This document shows positions 22,060-64,000 of a stretch of DNA of 64,000 nucleotides, in pieces. Source of the stretch: Ochotona curzoniae (lineage: Eukaryota > Chordata > Mammalia > Lagomorpha > Ochotonidae). The position numbers and the translations under genes were made by a program. The stretch is taken from positions 25,109,501 to 25,173,500 of the forward strand of contig NW_024465369.1 in assembly GCF_017591425.1 (NCBI RefSeq), in the 5' to 3' direction. Position 1 is the stretch's first letter, and each line of letters begins with the position of its first letter. The notes beneath the pieces are model-generated. The model ran no database searches. It was given only the letters and a program-made list of their open reading frames with translations, and had not been told where the DNA came from.

Positions 22060-25000
22060 ATTGTATACTAAATGCCAATACAGTTATATAGGTTTACATC
22101 CACATGTAAATATGTCAGTATATATAACATAGTATGTGTGCATAACACACATAAAGTTCTTTTTGAAGCATGAATATTTTCATTTTTAAATTATGTAGTA
22201 AATTAATTAAACATCTTAATTACATGTACAGTTTCCATGTTACCCCCTGTTACATTAGCATGTTTCCAGTCACTTTCTTGGAAATATGACACAAGGATAA
22301 AATGATTACTGTTTGTAAGGTTTACTACAAATTTTATCTTTGATAAATTTCTGATTTTTGTTAAGAGAGAACATCATTTAAAAGACTCTAAATACGTTGA
22401 GGGACTGATAGTAGATCTTCTCATAGTAGATGTCACTGAGAATGATATTTTCCCTGAGGATTATGTAAACATTATTTTATGGCTCTGATATTCCGCCTTG
22501 AAAGGTAAGTAACAAGCATATCCCAAATATGCTGACATTTCTTTAACAACCTGAGAGTACACATGTGAGATTTTTGAAAGCATAAATTGATAGCTACTCA
22601 CTAAAAGTGGGGTTGGAGGAATAAAAATGTCTTGTCTAAATTTCATTTTTTGTTTTGCTTAAAAACTATCTGCAGAAACAAAACTTCAAGTTCCATGTTC
22701 ATTGTTCTTTATTTCTGAAGCCTCTGCTTTGGCAGCCTGAGTGCTCTTGGCATGATACACCTGATTATAATTTGGGGACCATTCTTGCATGATATCTTGA
22801 AAACTTCCCCCTCACCCTGCCCCCATCTGTAGTTCCAGGGCCAGAGTGTGGGAGCTGGCAGGCAAGCGAGTGTGGGAAGACACAGTGCAGGGGTAGCATG
22901 AGCGAGAAGACATCAAGAAGAATCACTGATGAGTGGAGGAGAGGTGATAGGAAGATTGGAAAGCTAACATCATTTTGAGTCCAGTCACGAATTGTATTTA
23001 CATATTGGCTGGCTTGCCTGTACACACACAGAGACTGGGCCAGAACCAAGAGGCAGAGCCTACAGGAGTCACTAAGATATGGGGAGAGATATCAAATTCT
23101 GTGTTGGAAACTAACCCATACTAGTTTTCAGCAGTCCCTTAATGGCTACTTCATTGACTGTGCTTATATTTCAATAATGTCTCATAGGGACATGCTACGA
23201 TGGTTGTTTAATTATATTCTATACTGAGCATTTGATTAGCAATAGTGGTAGTAATATAAAACAAAGTCCTCTGAAAGTGGCATTGGTAGCATTATAAGGA
23301 TGTATGGTGGCGGTAGCATGACTACGGTCTGTACATCTAGCCCTATGGAGTCTTAGATTCCTTAACATCAGCCTCATTGTCCTAATCAAAGATACACACA
23401 GAGTTTCAAAAATTAAATGGAATGGTACATATGAAGGACCTAGTACAGAACTGACATCCAGAAAAGCAATCAAATAACTTAAATAGAAATTGATAACTCA
23501 TAGCTACAGATAAGTTTGATCCACAAATAAGTTTCTTTACTCATAAATTAATTTATAAGAGCTCAAAATTCAGAGAAAGAGAGAGAGTACATTTAAATAT
23601 TACAGCTTTCTGGTTCTAATTGATAGGCATCTGAAGGCCCCTGTTTCCACATACGTGGTAAATTTGAACCAGCAGTATTATCTTTTTACGTGTATCCATC
23701 CACTCCTTACTTCACCAGAAATCTTGTTGTCTTTCTTCTTGGATTTTTTTTTTCATTTGTTCCAGTTGCCTCCCTGTCCTCAATGACTACTAGAAACTGG
23801 AGCTCAATTCTGAGGCAATTGTTACATTTATTCAACATTTGGTTCTTCAATGCTGTTAGCTCAGAAAATAAATTATTCTTACAAAGGAGGATGATGGATG
23901 GATGGCAATCCCTGTGAAAAGGCAACAAGAACAGCCTTAACCAAGGCCCATAGTGGATTCCTGGCCCTGCTTGTACTACTTAAACAAGAAGAACACTCCA
24001 GACTCAGTGTTCTCATGATATCTGTTGATTGTCACCCAATCCAACATTGTCCAACCTGGAGAGCTAAGACAGCTCCACATTGATAGTAATGTAATCCCTG
24101 TGATCTAAGAAGATGATGAAATCCAGAAGAGAGAGGAGAGAATTAAAACTTGGGGTTAATATCTTTTATCTAAAAAACAGAGCTCAAATTTTGAAAAGGC
24201 ATACACTATCCTTTAATTACACATGGAAGAATTCTTAGAGCCTTCGCAGAATACTTTGAGATCCATGGAGATCAGCCCAGTTCCTGCCACACAGAGGAAA
24301 TAATCAAGTCTCAGTAAGTGAAGGAACTAATGGTTTCTTTAGTTGGAATCAATTCTCTGGATTTTGTTAGGTAGTTTTTCAGGTACAGAAGACCATACTA
24401 AGTTGCATTAGTAGAATTCAAATTAATACATTTAATTCATTTATGTTGAATCATCTAATATTAAGAAGTGAGCAACAAAAAGGTGTATTTTACTGACTTA
24501 TTTTTCATTATTCAAAGTTTATAATTTGAATTTAAAACACCAACCAACAAACCAACCAACCAACCATTCAGAGTTTGAATTTATGATCTGATTAGTATAT
24601 TAAAGAACTGCAAGGCCCAAAGGTCCTTGTTCATTAGTACTTAAAATATATTTTATAAAATAAAATGAAATATGCTATTTTTAAAAACCTAGTGTTTTTC
24701 TTCTAAATAATAGCTGTTAGTGTAGTCAATACTGATCCAGGTATTTATTTGACTTTCCATTCTGATCATTTTGAGCCAAGCTTCCTTAGTCTGTGGAGTC
24801 TCTGTGATTCGTTTAAAGGCAGAGAGTGTCTGAGTTCAGACAACGCAGTAGGCTGTGTTTTCATTTCCTAACACAATTGTTTTCATTTCAAAGTCAAGCT
24901 TTTTTTAATACCTGGCTAAGACACATGTTATCTCCAACACTGTTTTAAATGGGTCACCTGCTTCTTGGGGCTTTTCCTTTTTGGTTTGAATGGAACACCA

Positions 25001-25950
25001 CTGTAAAATCATGAAGCACATAAAAGAATTCAAAGTTTACGCAACCTCCAATGAACAGAACATGGGGATTCATTCAAAAATATTTATTGCGCTTATAATT
25101 CCTTGGTCCAGTTATTACTAATGTCCTGGAGGAGGCAGAGAGGTAAAATGACAGACAAGGTCTCTATTGTTAAGGTGCTGATAATCCAATAGGAAGATCA
25201 TACAGCAAACAAGCACCTAGATAAATAAAGTGATTTCTGATGATCCTATGGGTTATCAACAAAACGTTACTAGATAATGTGATTGGATGTTTATGTGTGT
25301 CGTTGAAGGTACATGCTATCCAGTGGTCAAGGAGTTTCTCTGTAAGATGGGAAAACCTCAGCTGAGAACATGATGATAAGAACACAGTCAAATAAAAGGT
25401 CAAGAAAAAAAAAGTTTCAAGTCCTGCAACAGCTATCAGCTTTGCCTACTCCAAAACTCCAATGGAGACTAGGATGTCTAGAGTTTAACTAGCAATGGCA
25501 GAGAAGTGGAGACAGGGCCAGAGAGGAAATCCTCTGAGTCATCGTGTGAGTTGCTTGTGAACCTGGAAGAGTAAATGTGTTGCCCATGTCCTTTAACCAC
25601 ACATCACACTTGCAGTCTAACTCCTCAGATAATATACTCCTCCAACAGGCACAGCGATACGATACAACTCATTCAAGATAAGTACCAAGGTGTAGGTAAG
25701 CTTCCTTAGATACTCACAATATGAATACTTGTTGTTCTTTAAAGGTCATATTGTTTTAGAAATAGAGTCTCATCTATAAGTAAGTGTTGAGAAATCTGAG
25801 ATTTATACAAAATTATTTCATATGAAAAAGAAACCATTGGCTTTGGACTTCTGCTTCCTGAGAAATAATTGATTGAACATGACAATTAAAATGGCATATA
25901 CTATGAATCTATAAAATACTATGTGCTATTGAAACACTGTTTCAATTAAT
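22060..25950. other. Intergenic, no gene seen
   Basis: AT-rich, with a (CCAA)n stretch at 24541-24566. No C-type SINE in almost 4 kb. I recognise no exon or RNA gene; frames up to 94 codons are within chance. Confidence 0.5.
24541..24566. repeat. (CAAC)n short tandem repeat
   Basis: CAACCAACAAACCAACCAAC followed by CAACCA; imperfect 4-base repeat. Confidence 0.85.
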
Positions 25951-25954
25951 TCAT

Positions 25955-26105
25955 TACTTACTTTAATCTTTAAATCAACTCTCCATGGGTTAGCAGCTAT
26001 TGTTATCCCAGTTTCACATATGAAGAGATAGAAATGAGAAAACAACAAAAATTGACTACAATTACACATCTACTATGTTACTGAATTTGGATTCAAAACA
26101 AGTAG
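25955..26105 (-). repeat. MIR-like SINE fragment
   Basis: Reverse MIR signature: TGTTATCCCAGTTTCACATA, TGAAGAGATAGAAATGAGA, then TTGGATTCAAAAC. Diverged. Confidence 0.6.
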
Positions 26106-26374
26106 TCTTGTTTTGGCATCCATGCCCTTATATACTATTGCGTGTTACTTGTAGAATGTACCATAATAAACATGCTATTTCTAGAAGATAGACACCAGAT
26201 AAATTGCGTTTCACTCCAAAGAAATTTGCCATCTTGCAAATTTTTTTATTATTCTTCTGAAAGGAATGAGGGAAAAAACAAAACATTGTTTTCTGTAGGT
26301 ACCCAAGGCACTTAGATTAGTAGATATTTCCTATTAGTGAGCATTTTTAGAAATTTGCTTGTTTTAATTTTAGA

Positions 26375-26652
26375 TGAACAGTGGAGGCAGAGAGTGCAAG
26401 ATGGATACAGATCTCCAGTGCACTCATGCATTCTCCAAAGGAGTGGGCCAGGCTACAACTAGGAACTTACAACTCCATCAGGCTCCCATGTGGGTGGCAA
26501 ACAGTCAAGCACTTGAGCCATTATCTGTTGCATGTCATGCTATGTGTTAGAAGGAAACTGGATCGATAGAGGAATAGCCTGGACTTTCAGGTTCACCAGT
26601 ATGGAATGTTATGCATCCCAAGCAGCAACTTAAGCTGCTGTGCCAAACATCC
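26375..26652 (-). mobile_element. Old C-type SINE
   Basis: GGAGGCAGAGAGTGCAAG, CAGGCTCCCATGTGGGTGG, CAAGCACTTGAGCCATTATC, AGAAGGAAACTGGATCG and AGCAACTTAAGCTGCTGTGCC. Highly diverged. Confidence 0.62.
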
Positions 26653-26654
26653 AC

Positions 26655-28590
26655 ATTCATGATTTCTCAAAGTTGGCATTCTAGCCTAGTGCCAGTGTGA
26701 GACAAGCAAATTTTATAACGTATACTACATTTTCTGTTAGGCCCCAGAATATCTACAGGAATGCTTCACTAACAAATTACCAAATCACGTGTAAATGAAG
26801 AGTGTTTTTTGACATGTAAATCATTTTTGTATGCTATTAAATGTTTCATTAAGCTGGTTCTTTCAAAAATTCACCTTCCATGTCAGTGAGAAAAATTACT
26901 GCTCCTAACAATTGATGCCTAACAAAGATGATCCTGTGTTTGCATGTCAATGAACAGGAACTATGAAAGTAGGAAAATACCTTGTCAGATCACTGTAGCA
27001 AATCCTTGGCTGATTGTAGCTTTCTTATTCGCAGAATACAGACTCATTACAAAATAAAGGATAGAAGGCTGCACTAATGAATATTTGCTAAGAAGTAAGC
27101 TGTCAAAGCAATTTTTAAGTAAGTGGAGTAATTGAATATTAATTAAGCACCAATAGAATGAGATCATACTATTCTAGCTTGCCAAAGACATTACCTGTGT
27201 GACAAAAAGAAATGTTTATGATCAGTATGTTAGTACTGCATGCCAATAATTAGAGCAAATAGTCATTAGAAGCCAGATCATTTTCCATACTACTAGCTTG
27301 ATAAGGTCGGGCACTTATTCCTCTCTGAATTAGAAAGCATTCCACTTCCAATTGCCAAGATACCTGTCCTTAATGCCAAGGAAGTGCTTTAGCAGTTCTC
27401 CTTTCACAGAATGAGAGTGATTTATTGCATTCAGAATTCTTCAATCTGTTTTATTGGATAAACTCAAATATCTGATTTAATTGGATAAATTCAAAATCTC
27501 TGGTAGGTGCCTAGTTTCTCTTTTATAAACAGCATAATTGAAAGCATTGTTTTGGTAGAATCTTCTCAGAAGACCACATAATCACCATTTAAATTAGCCC
27601 TAATTCATTTTACATTCACTTATTTTACTGTTAACTTTCCCAGAACTAATTTTTTTTTTTACAATTAGAACATCTGAATTTTAATTACATTACCATCAAG
27701 AAGCTCATTAAAGTCATTTAATTGGCAACATTTCCAAAAAAACCTTAGCTGGGTTTAATATATTTTAAAGAGTTACTGTCAAAGTATAATTTCACCATTA
27801 CAAACAGCTTGGCAACAACATTTGCATAAAGATCTGTCAGTTTCTGAAAAATGCTGAAATGTTGGGAAAATCAGATTCGTTAAGTCGCCTCTACTCAAAC
27901 AGTCTCGAAATGGAGAAGTTGTCATGTCTATGCAGCTTTGTAACCCCATGCAGTACTCAGACCACGGCCCTGTTAGCACCGTGCTCATTAAGCATTCTTT
28001 GAAGGAAATAAACCATACATTTTATACTATGGAGTAGACTTAAATTTTTTGCTTTAATCCTAATAAAAGTTCCCTTATTTAATCAAATTCCCATATGCTG
28101 GATATTTCTTTCTTTTTACTATAAGAAATATTAGATTATCACCTAAAATTTAAAATAATTTCAATGCCAGCATTGTGAAACAGCATTCACGATTGTTTTT
28201 ATAAATTGTTTTATAGTTTTCCTGCTACAACTACTAGAATTTGTCCTGGTCACCTTTTATACCTAAAATAGTGTCTTGCAGTTGCATTTGTTGAACAAGT
28301 GAATGGCAATTTCAAGTCTGTAATAGGTGAAAAATGGTTATTCTGTGTAGTATTAAGTGTTGCTGTGGTCCCTTCCTTAAATATTGTATCAAAGAATCGA
28401 AGATAGTAAAGGATAATTTTTGGCACCATCAACTTCTAACAAATAGAAAGAGCAGGATGCTTCTAATCACCAGTTAGTTTGGTATTTCCTACTTAAAAGT
28501 CACTATTTTTTGAGCTTTATTTACTGTGGTTCCAATCCCAGAGAAGAACGTGACAATGCTGTGTAAAATGAACAACAAAAATGTGCCGCT
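26655..28590. other. Intergenic, repeat-poor, no gene seen
   Basis: No recognised repeat. The part 27560-27990 is rich in TAATTA/ATTTAATT-type homeodomain words and is free of SINEs; it could be a conserved regulatory block, but nothing in the sequence proves that. Confidence 0.4.
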
Positions 28591-28591
28591 A

Positions 28592-28915
28592 AGAGCTGGC
28601 AATGGTGTAGCAAGTTAATCCTCTACTTCCTATTGCTAGCTTCCCATATGAGTCCCAGTTTGAGTTCACGCTGCTCCACTTCCATGTCAGCTTCCTGCTA
28701 ATGTCCTAGGAAAACAGTGGAGGGTGGCTCAAGTTCTTGGGCCTCTGCACCCACATGGGAGGATCCAAGAGAAGCTCTTGGCTCCTAGCTTCAAACCGGT
28801 TTGGCATTGATTGTTGTGGCCAATGGTGGAATAGCTAACGGATGGGAAACAAACTCTGTCTCCTCCTCTTTCTTCATAATTCCGCCTTTTAAGTAAATAA
28901 ATTATCCTTAAAAAA
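28592..28915 (+). mobile_element. Old C-type SINE
   Basis: AGAGCTGGCAATGGTGTAGC, TTCCCATATGAGTCCCAG, CTGCTCCACTTCC, AGTTCTTGGGCCTCTGCACC, CTTGGCTCCTAGCTTCAAAC and a TTTTAAGTAAATAAATTATC tail. Confidence 0.78.
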
Positions 28916-29610
28916 ATTATTCAATTTGCTGTTTTGGTCCCAACTGCATCCTCCAAGGCCTGTTAAACAATCGTATTCAACACAGGAGTATTGAATAAGA
29001 AGAAAGCATGCTGAGAGTGCTGAGGAAGACCTAGAATATTCTGCCTGGGGAGTTCAGGGAAGTCTTTATCAGAAGTAATGTGGAAATCTGAATGTTCTCT
29101 GATCACGGAGGCATTCATTCATTCATGGGCTTCTATTCTTGTCATCCATTCTATGTCTAAGACATGGGCTATGCAGATTGCTCTTGAGTGGTGTTGTCCC
29201 AAAACACTCTGATCATGGAAATGCTCTACCTCTGCACTTCTTAATATGGAAACAACTAGCCACATATGGCAACTGAGCAGCAACATGTTCTTAGCGTGAC
29301 TGAAGATCTGGATTTTAATCTCATCTGCATTTAATGGCTTGTATGTAGATATCCTATGTGATTCCCAGCTACCACAGTAGGCAGCACTGATGACATTCCA
29401 CAGTGTGTATGGATGTGGACAAAATGACATACTTAAGGAAATACATGACTTAAACTGGTTGGTGTGAAGAGAATGGGTGTAAAAGAGTCAAGTGCTCTGT
29501 GTGTCATGCATTTGAACTTGAGAACTATTTTGCAGACAATGGAGAATCTCTGGATGTTTCCCAGTAAGAGAATAACACAATTAGAGTTGTCTCTTAGAAG
29601 TTGTCCCTGT

Positions 29611-29925
29611 GGGACACAGTGCGGTAGCCTAATGGCTAAAATCTTCACCTTGAACATGCCGGGATCCCATATGGGCACCGGTTCTAATCCTGGAAGCCCT
29701 ACTTCGTATTTAGCTTCCTACTTGTGGCCTGGAAAAGCAGTCAGGACACGCCAAAGCCTTAGGACCCTGTGCACCCATGCAGGAGACCCAGAAGAGGCTC
29801 CAGGCTTCAGAATTGCTCGGCTCCAGGTGTGTGGCCACTTAGGGAGTGAATCAACGAGTGGAAGATATTCCTCTCTGTCTCTCCTTCTCTGTATATCTGA
29901 CTTTTAAATAAATATCAAAAAATAA
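29611..29925 (+). mobile_element. C-type SINE, middle-aged
   Basis: GGGACACAGTGCGGTAGCC head, ATGCCGGGATCCCATATGGG, the GGTTCTAATCC B box, GGAAAAGCAGTCAGGAC, GAGACCCAGAAGAGGCTCC and a CTCTGTATATCTGACTTTT tail. Its long frame (29464-29907) is a by-product. Confidence 0.9.
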
Positions 29926-31264
29926 GCTGGCTTTGTGGCTCTGGGAATCATGGGTAGAGGTTAGCGACCACTCACTGCACACTCTTGTTCAAATACAGCT
30001 TTGCAAATTACACGAAGGCAGAAAACAGGCTGGACACAAAGACTTTTGATTTTTTTCCTATTTGTAATTACTCTTGTCTTCCTAGAGTATCAGGAAATAA
30101 CAACTGGTTATTTTTGTCTCCAAAGTTAAAGGGAGTGAATAATGACACACCTAAGAGGCTGACCTTATTTCCGAGGCTGCTCTGTGCAGAATAGAGAGAA
30201 TATACAATCTTTCATTAATTCTCAGAGCATCTGTCATTACCTGGAGGGTTGTGACTGCTCCTGGGTCTGTGAAACTGTAGGACAGGCTTCTGACCACCAC
30301 CAGGCACCCTTTTCAATGGGTGTGAGAGGGGTTGTGGCCTAAATGTGTAGAATAGTTTCAAAAAACAGTAGGGGAAGGAAGACTAACTGGGAGAGAGATG
30401 TCTGAAAACTCTAAAAACTCTAGAGGGGTCTGTGGCTGCTGACCTCTGAGACTCTTGGCTGTGAAGGTGTCCTATACCTAGATCAGTTCATTTGGCTATA
30501 GAGCATAAAATAGTGCATGAGGGTATGCAGCTAGGGATAGGAGAAATGATCCAGGGCAGATTGCTGCTGGGGAACACATTGATGACAAGTCCTCTTAATG
30601 TTGACGTGATGTAAATGCTTCCTGGTGACCTAGTGTGGTTCTTTTTAAATCTGCAGCAATCACTTATATGGCAAGCTGCCCATATTCCCAGTGGATGGTG
30701 GCAGTTACCAGCAGGGCATTAATTCTGGAAATGTGAGCATGATGCCTTTTGTTTTCCAAAACGAATTCAAGAAGATGAAATCATATTCCTCCCCTAAATC
30801 TTACAGAAATTTTTCTTTTGAAGATATCGATTTCCATTTTCTTTATGTGTTTTGATTAATTTGTTTATAATTCAGTAATCTGAAGGTAGTTATCATCATT
30901 GATTCTAAAAAAGAAAACAAGGCTATCTCAAATTTTAAGTGCTTCTTACAAAAAGGAGCTTAAATTCAAGTATGAGTTTATTCTTTCAAAATGATTTTTT
31001 GGTCATGTTGAAGAAATTTTAGAAATAATTAATGGTCATTTATTGCAGGTGCAGTATGGAATATGAACATGCTTGACTTGATCCACTCTGTTTTCTGAAC
31101 ATTGCTTTTGCCACCCCTGAGCTCTTTGTTCTAGCATTTGAGGACCTCAGTGCAAAAATTCAAGACTGCTTCTAGAGTCTCCTTGTCCTCAAAAACCACT
31201 GAATTCCCATGGACAAGCACATAGGTAGAACCCGCGCCCTGAAATCAATGAACACCAACACGAT
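29926..31264. other. Intergenic, just downstream of FAP
   Basis: No exon, RNA gene or repeat recognised. The composition at 30230-30760 is less AT-rich than its surroundings. Confidence 0.5.
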
Positions 31265-31514
31265 ACACTTGAATTTGTAACTTTATTTTTCCATCAAATG
31301 AGCACTGGCTATGTCCAAAGCAAAACGCTTGGTTCCTCTGCCTATTCATAGAGTACAAGGAAATGTAAACAGATTTAGTTCAGCTTCCAAGCCCTCATAA
31401 TTTTCAATAGTTTATTTATACTGAGATTTTACAATGGAAAAGGTAAGATGATGAATAGTCTGAAGCATTTGCATGAAATTTTCAGGCTGATACTGCCTTC
31501 AACCTGTATCATTT
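31265..31514 (-). other. FAP: FAP 3' UTR
   Basis: About 250 nt from the stop to the estimated cleavage site after the AATAAA at 31287-31282. Short, as is typical of this gene. Confidence 0.8.
31282..31287 (-). terminator. FAP: Poly(A) signal of FAP
   Basis: AATAAA on the minus strand within GGAAAAATAAAGTTAC; the first canonical hexamer after the stop codon that is followed by GT-rich sequence. Confidence 0.75.
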
Positions 31515-61459
<29,945 letters not shown>

Positions 61460-61879
61460 CTGAAAGAAATGAACAGAGGTGATATTCAGAGGACAAACTG
61501 AACTAGGTTTGTACCTTTTTAAAACTGTACCTGGTCATACTAATGGGAATCAGATTGCCTTGCCTCCCCTGTTTTCTGCCATTCACAACTGGAATATCAT
61601 TCTTTCTTCCGGACAGCTTTTCAATTGATTCTAACAAGCACTCTCAAATCCAATGCTGTGTGCTGTGACTACACACCCATGGGATTATGATGTTTAATTC
61701 GATTGAATTTCTATGTGCTAGGATTATATAGTTTGAAGCAGAGAGTTACAGTTAATAGAGAAGATAAAGTTCTGGTATTCTGTGGGAAACTCGGATGCTG
61801 GCATCATACTTTTAGACTTCAAAACAGCTGGAAAGAAAAGTTTTACGTATTTCACCACAAAAAAAAAAAAAAAAAACAA

Positions 61880-61911
61880 TGACTGCTTGTAGTGATGACT
61901 GCTTGTAGTGG
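61880..61911. repeat. 16-bp tandem repeat, two copies
   Basis: TGACTGCTTGTAGTGA followed by TGACTGCTTGTAGTGG, next to an 18-A run. Confidence 0.85.
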
Positions 61912-63500
61912 TAGGTATGGTAATCATCCTGATTTGATCATTACACAAGTTTTGAATCTATCGAAACTTCTCATTGAGCCCTATAAATATTTGCAGTTTT
62001 ATGTCCATTAAAAAAGAGAATCCTCAGAAGCCAATACATACATGCTTCAGTTTTTTTTTTTTTTAAAGAATTCTAATACCATGATGTGGATAGTTTAACA
62101 GAAACCAACTTTAAAATGACATATTTGATGGAGTATGACTCTCATTTGGGCTTATGTTGGCTTCAGTTTTTTGTTTTTTTGTGTGTGTGAAAAATAAATC
62201 TTTCAAAAACAAAGCAAAACAAGAATACCTGAGTGGGAATTCCATTCCAATTTTCAACTTTATGAATGGAATTTCACAAACTCTGGCAAAAGCTCCGCTG
62301 TCATTTCAGAATAAAATTTTACCCTCCTAGCTAACTGGTGAATCTTTACTAGTAACTGCTTTATAATGTCTGCATTATCTTATTCATTAATACAGACAGT
62401 GGGTCACAGTAATTTGTTTTATTTCACACATGTATTTGCACTTAAGAAAATTTTACAAAGCTTTTGTTCTAATTTAAACTTAAAATTTTAGCGATTACCA
62501 AAAATAAAAATGTTAACAGGGCAGAGTGTTAAAAGATATTAGAGTCAGGCAAGCAGGAAGAATATTCCTCTAAGTAAACACTGTTATCTTCTCTTCTTTC
62601 CTTGCACACATTGAAGATAGCTGCTTCATAGGAACAGGTAACTTAGATGAAGTAAAGAGAGTGTGAAATATTTCCGCATTCACTTTGCCTGAGCTAGGCC
62701 CATAATGCATTCTGAGTTAAGTGCTTCTTCAGCAAATCACACCTGGACCGTAGATAAGCACTCATAGCTAGGTTACCCTCCTTTTTAACAAGTCTCTCAT
62801 GCAGGTGTCTTTATCATGCTTAGATTGTCTGATAAATGAGTCATCGCTCAAGTGCAAAGCCATTTAAAATATTCTACTTTGAAGGAAAGATTATTTACCA
62901 TGTTGTACCTTTTCATGGTTGTTAAAGTCTAAGGCTGATGCCTAACCTGAGTCCACAGTCAGGTAAAACAAGGACTTTCAGATATCAAATAGAAAATTCA
63001 ATCCAGAAAAAAGCAGATTTTTGCCACCAACCTAAAAAAAGTGTAGTGCATTGCTTAATTATTTTTAAGGATGTATATATAATGTAAAGATGGCTTTGAA
63101 GTCTAAGTATTATTCCTTTAGTATGTGTCCTAATTTAAGGAAGAGCAATAAACATTGTTATTTTTATTATATCTTATTTATTAAATCTGCTGTTTTCATG
63201 ATAAAAGTCAATTTACCTAAAGCAAATTTGTTGATATTTTTCTAATCATTCATGAAATCATTCATTCAATTTGTGTTTGCTTAGAATTTGCAATGCACCT
63301 TAAAAAATTATTGAGATATAACTGACCTCAAGATGCTTATAAATAAATTGTATGTATGTCCAAGATAATTTCTTTGAGAAGGCTGTTCAAGTCATTGATA
63401 ACTTATTTGTAGAACTGTACTATTTATATTTTGTTATTCTCCAGTAAATCTACTTACATTATTTCAAGCAGAGCATGACTAAAGGGAATTCATAAGATTT

Positions 63501-63539
63501 CTTCCTTTCCCTTTTTCCTTTCTTTCCTTTCCTTTCTTT
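63501..63539. repeat. (TTTCC)n-like pyrimidine tract
   Basis: CTTCCTTTCCCTTTTTCCTT followed by TCTTTCCTTTCCTTTC. Imperfect 5-base repeat. Confidence 0.8.
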
Positions 63540-63827
63540 GCAATTTTGAGTGAATTACCAGGCTAATATTTCTCTTATATTTTCAGCTACTGATCTGGTA
63601 ATCATGTTTCTGCAAGGTGGGCTTTTAATTAAGAACTTAGAGAAAGCAGAAAACACTTCCAACGCTAATACTGTCAATGTTTCCTGTAATGTTTAGAACA
63701 ATGGCAAAAAAGTGAATACTTTTCCTCAGAAATACACTACTTCATCCATCAGAATATAATTTACATTTTCTGTGTATAACTTATAAAATAATAACCATTT
63801 CCTAATGTTTAAAATTGTGCGTTTTTA

Positions 63828-64000
63828 AAGGATTTATTCATTTTTCACTGGAAATGCAAGTTTTCAGAGAGGAGAGACAGAAAGAAAGATTTTCCATTCA
63901 CTGGTTCACTCTCAAATTGCAGAAACATCTGGCCCTGAGCTAATCCAAAGTCAGTAGCCAGGAGCCTTTTCCAGGTGTAACTACATGGCACAGGGTCCCA
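63828..64000 (-). mobile_element. C-type SINE, cut by the window edge
   Basis: GGATTTATTCATTTTTCACT tail, AGAGAGGAGAGACAGAAAG, CCAGGAGCCTTTTCCAGG and GGCACAGGGTCCCA. The 5' half lies outside the window. Confidence 0.85.

Larger units (their letters stand above)
20525..22060 (+). mobile_element. Second old L1M 3' fragment, interrupted by three SINEs
   Basis: Blocks in order: AATGAGCAATTCATTGTCATT (20570 on), a CCTGACAACCAACAACCTGC block (20703 on), CACATAAATGAAATACACC, GATTTTGATTTGTATTTTTC (21253 on), then after a SINE ATCAACAATGTTGAGCATT (21626 on) and AGAGAAATGTCTATTAAAG (21680 on). SINEs lie at 20848-21122, 21274-21606 and 21712-22000. The same family and orientation as the element at 18.8-20.05 kb. 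Confidence 0.72.
61460..64000 (-). other. FAP: FAP intron 12, partial
   Basis: AT-rich. It holds an 18-A run (61859-61876), a 16-bp tandem pair (61880-61911), a pyrimidine (TTTCC)n tract (63501-63539) and the start of a SINE. No further FAP exon is visible. Confidence 0.8.

Noticed and set aside
29464..29907. 147-codon open frame on the plus strand
   Set aside because: Most of it is read through a C-type SINE (29611-29925); no known domain.
61460..64000. Search for FAP exon 12
   Set aside because: I looked for the expected WAGG-type exon end with a GT donor on the minus strand and found none; the exon should be beyond the right edge.

Overview
The window is mammalian nuclear DNA, AT-rich and mostly non-coding. 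It carries tRNA-derived C-type SINEs of the lagomorph kind at every level of decay. Their head sequence (a B-box-like GGTTCTAATCC next to GGATCCCATATGGGC) looks more like pika (Ochotona) copies than rabbit C repeats. A lagomorph, probably a pika, is the best guess; the genus rests on my memory of the SINE subfamilies.

Two genes are present, both on the minus strand and in the order known from other mammals. GCG (proglucagon) is complete, from an islet-type promoter at about 11.2-11.5 kb, through six exons, to poly(A) near 1.2 kb. Its 180-residue precursor carries glucagon, GLP-1 and GLP-2 in exons 3, 4 and 5. FAP (fibroblast activation protein alpha, a prolyl endopeptidase of the DPP4 family) is represented by its 3' half: 14 coding exons between 61,459 and 31,515, giving the last 411 residues with the whole catalytic triad. 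FAP continues beyond the right edge. All exon phases join cleanly and no coding exon carries a frameshift or stop. Every FAP junction is GT-AG; GCG intron 3 uses a GC donor.

Layout: 1-1.2 kb downstream flank of GCG; 1.2-11.2 kb GCG; 11.2-11.5 kb GCG promoter; 11.5-31.3 kb intergenic, with many decayed SINEs and two old L1 3' ends (18.8-22.06 kb) interrupted by younger SINEs; 31.3-64 kb FAP. Three SINEs are young, full length and flanked by 13-15 bp target-site duplications.

The observations most worth checking are a diverged tandem duplication of about 185 bp in the GCG 3' UTR, the GC donor of GCG intron 3, a Gly-to-Arg change creating a tri-arginine processing site before GLP-2, an apparently eroded CRE in the GCG promoter, and inverted SINEs flanking the 48-nt FAP exon 17. 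I saw no bacterial, viral or CRISPR-like system. The two genes are functionally related: GCG makes incretin hormones, and the FAP/DPP4 family includes the enzyme that inactivates them, but FAP itself is mainly a stromal endopeptidase.
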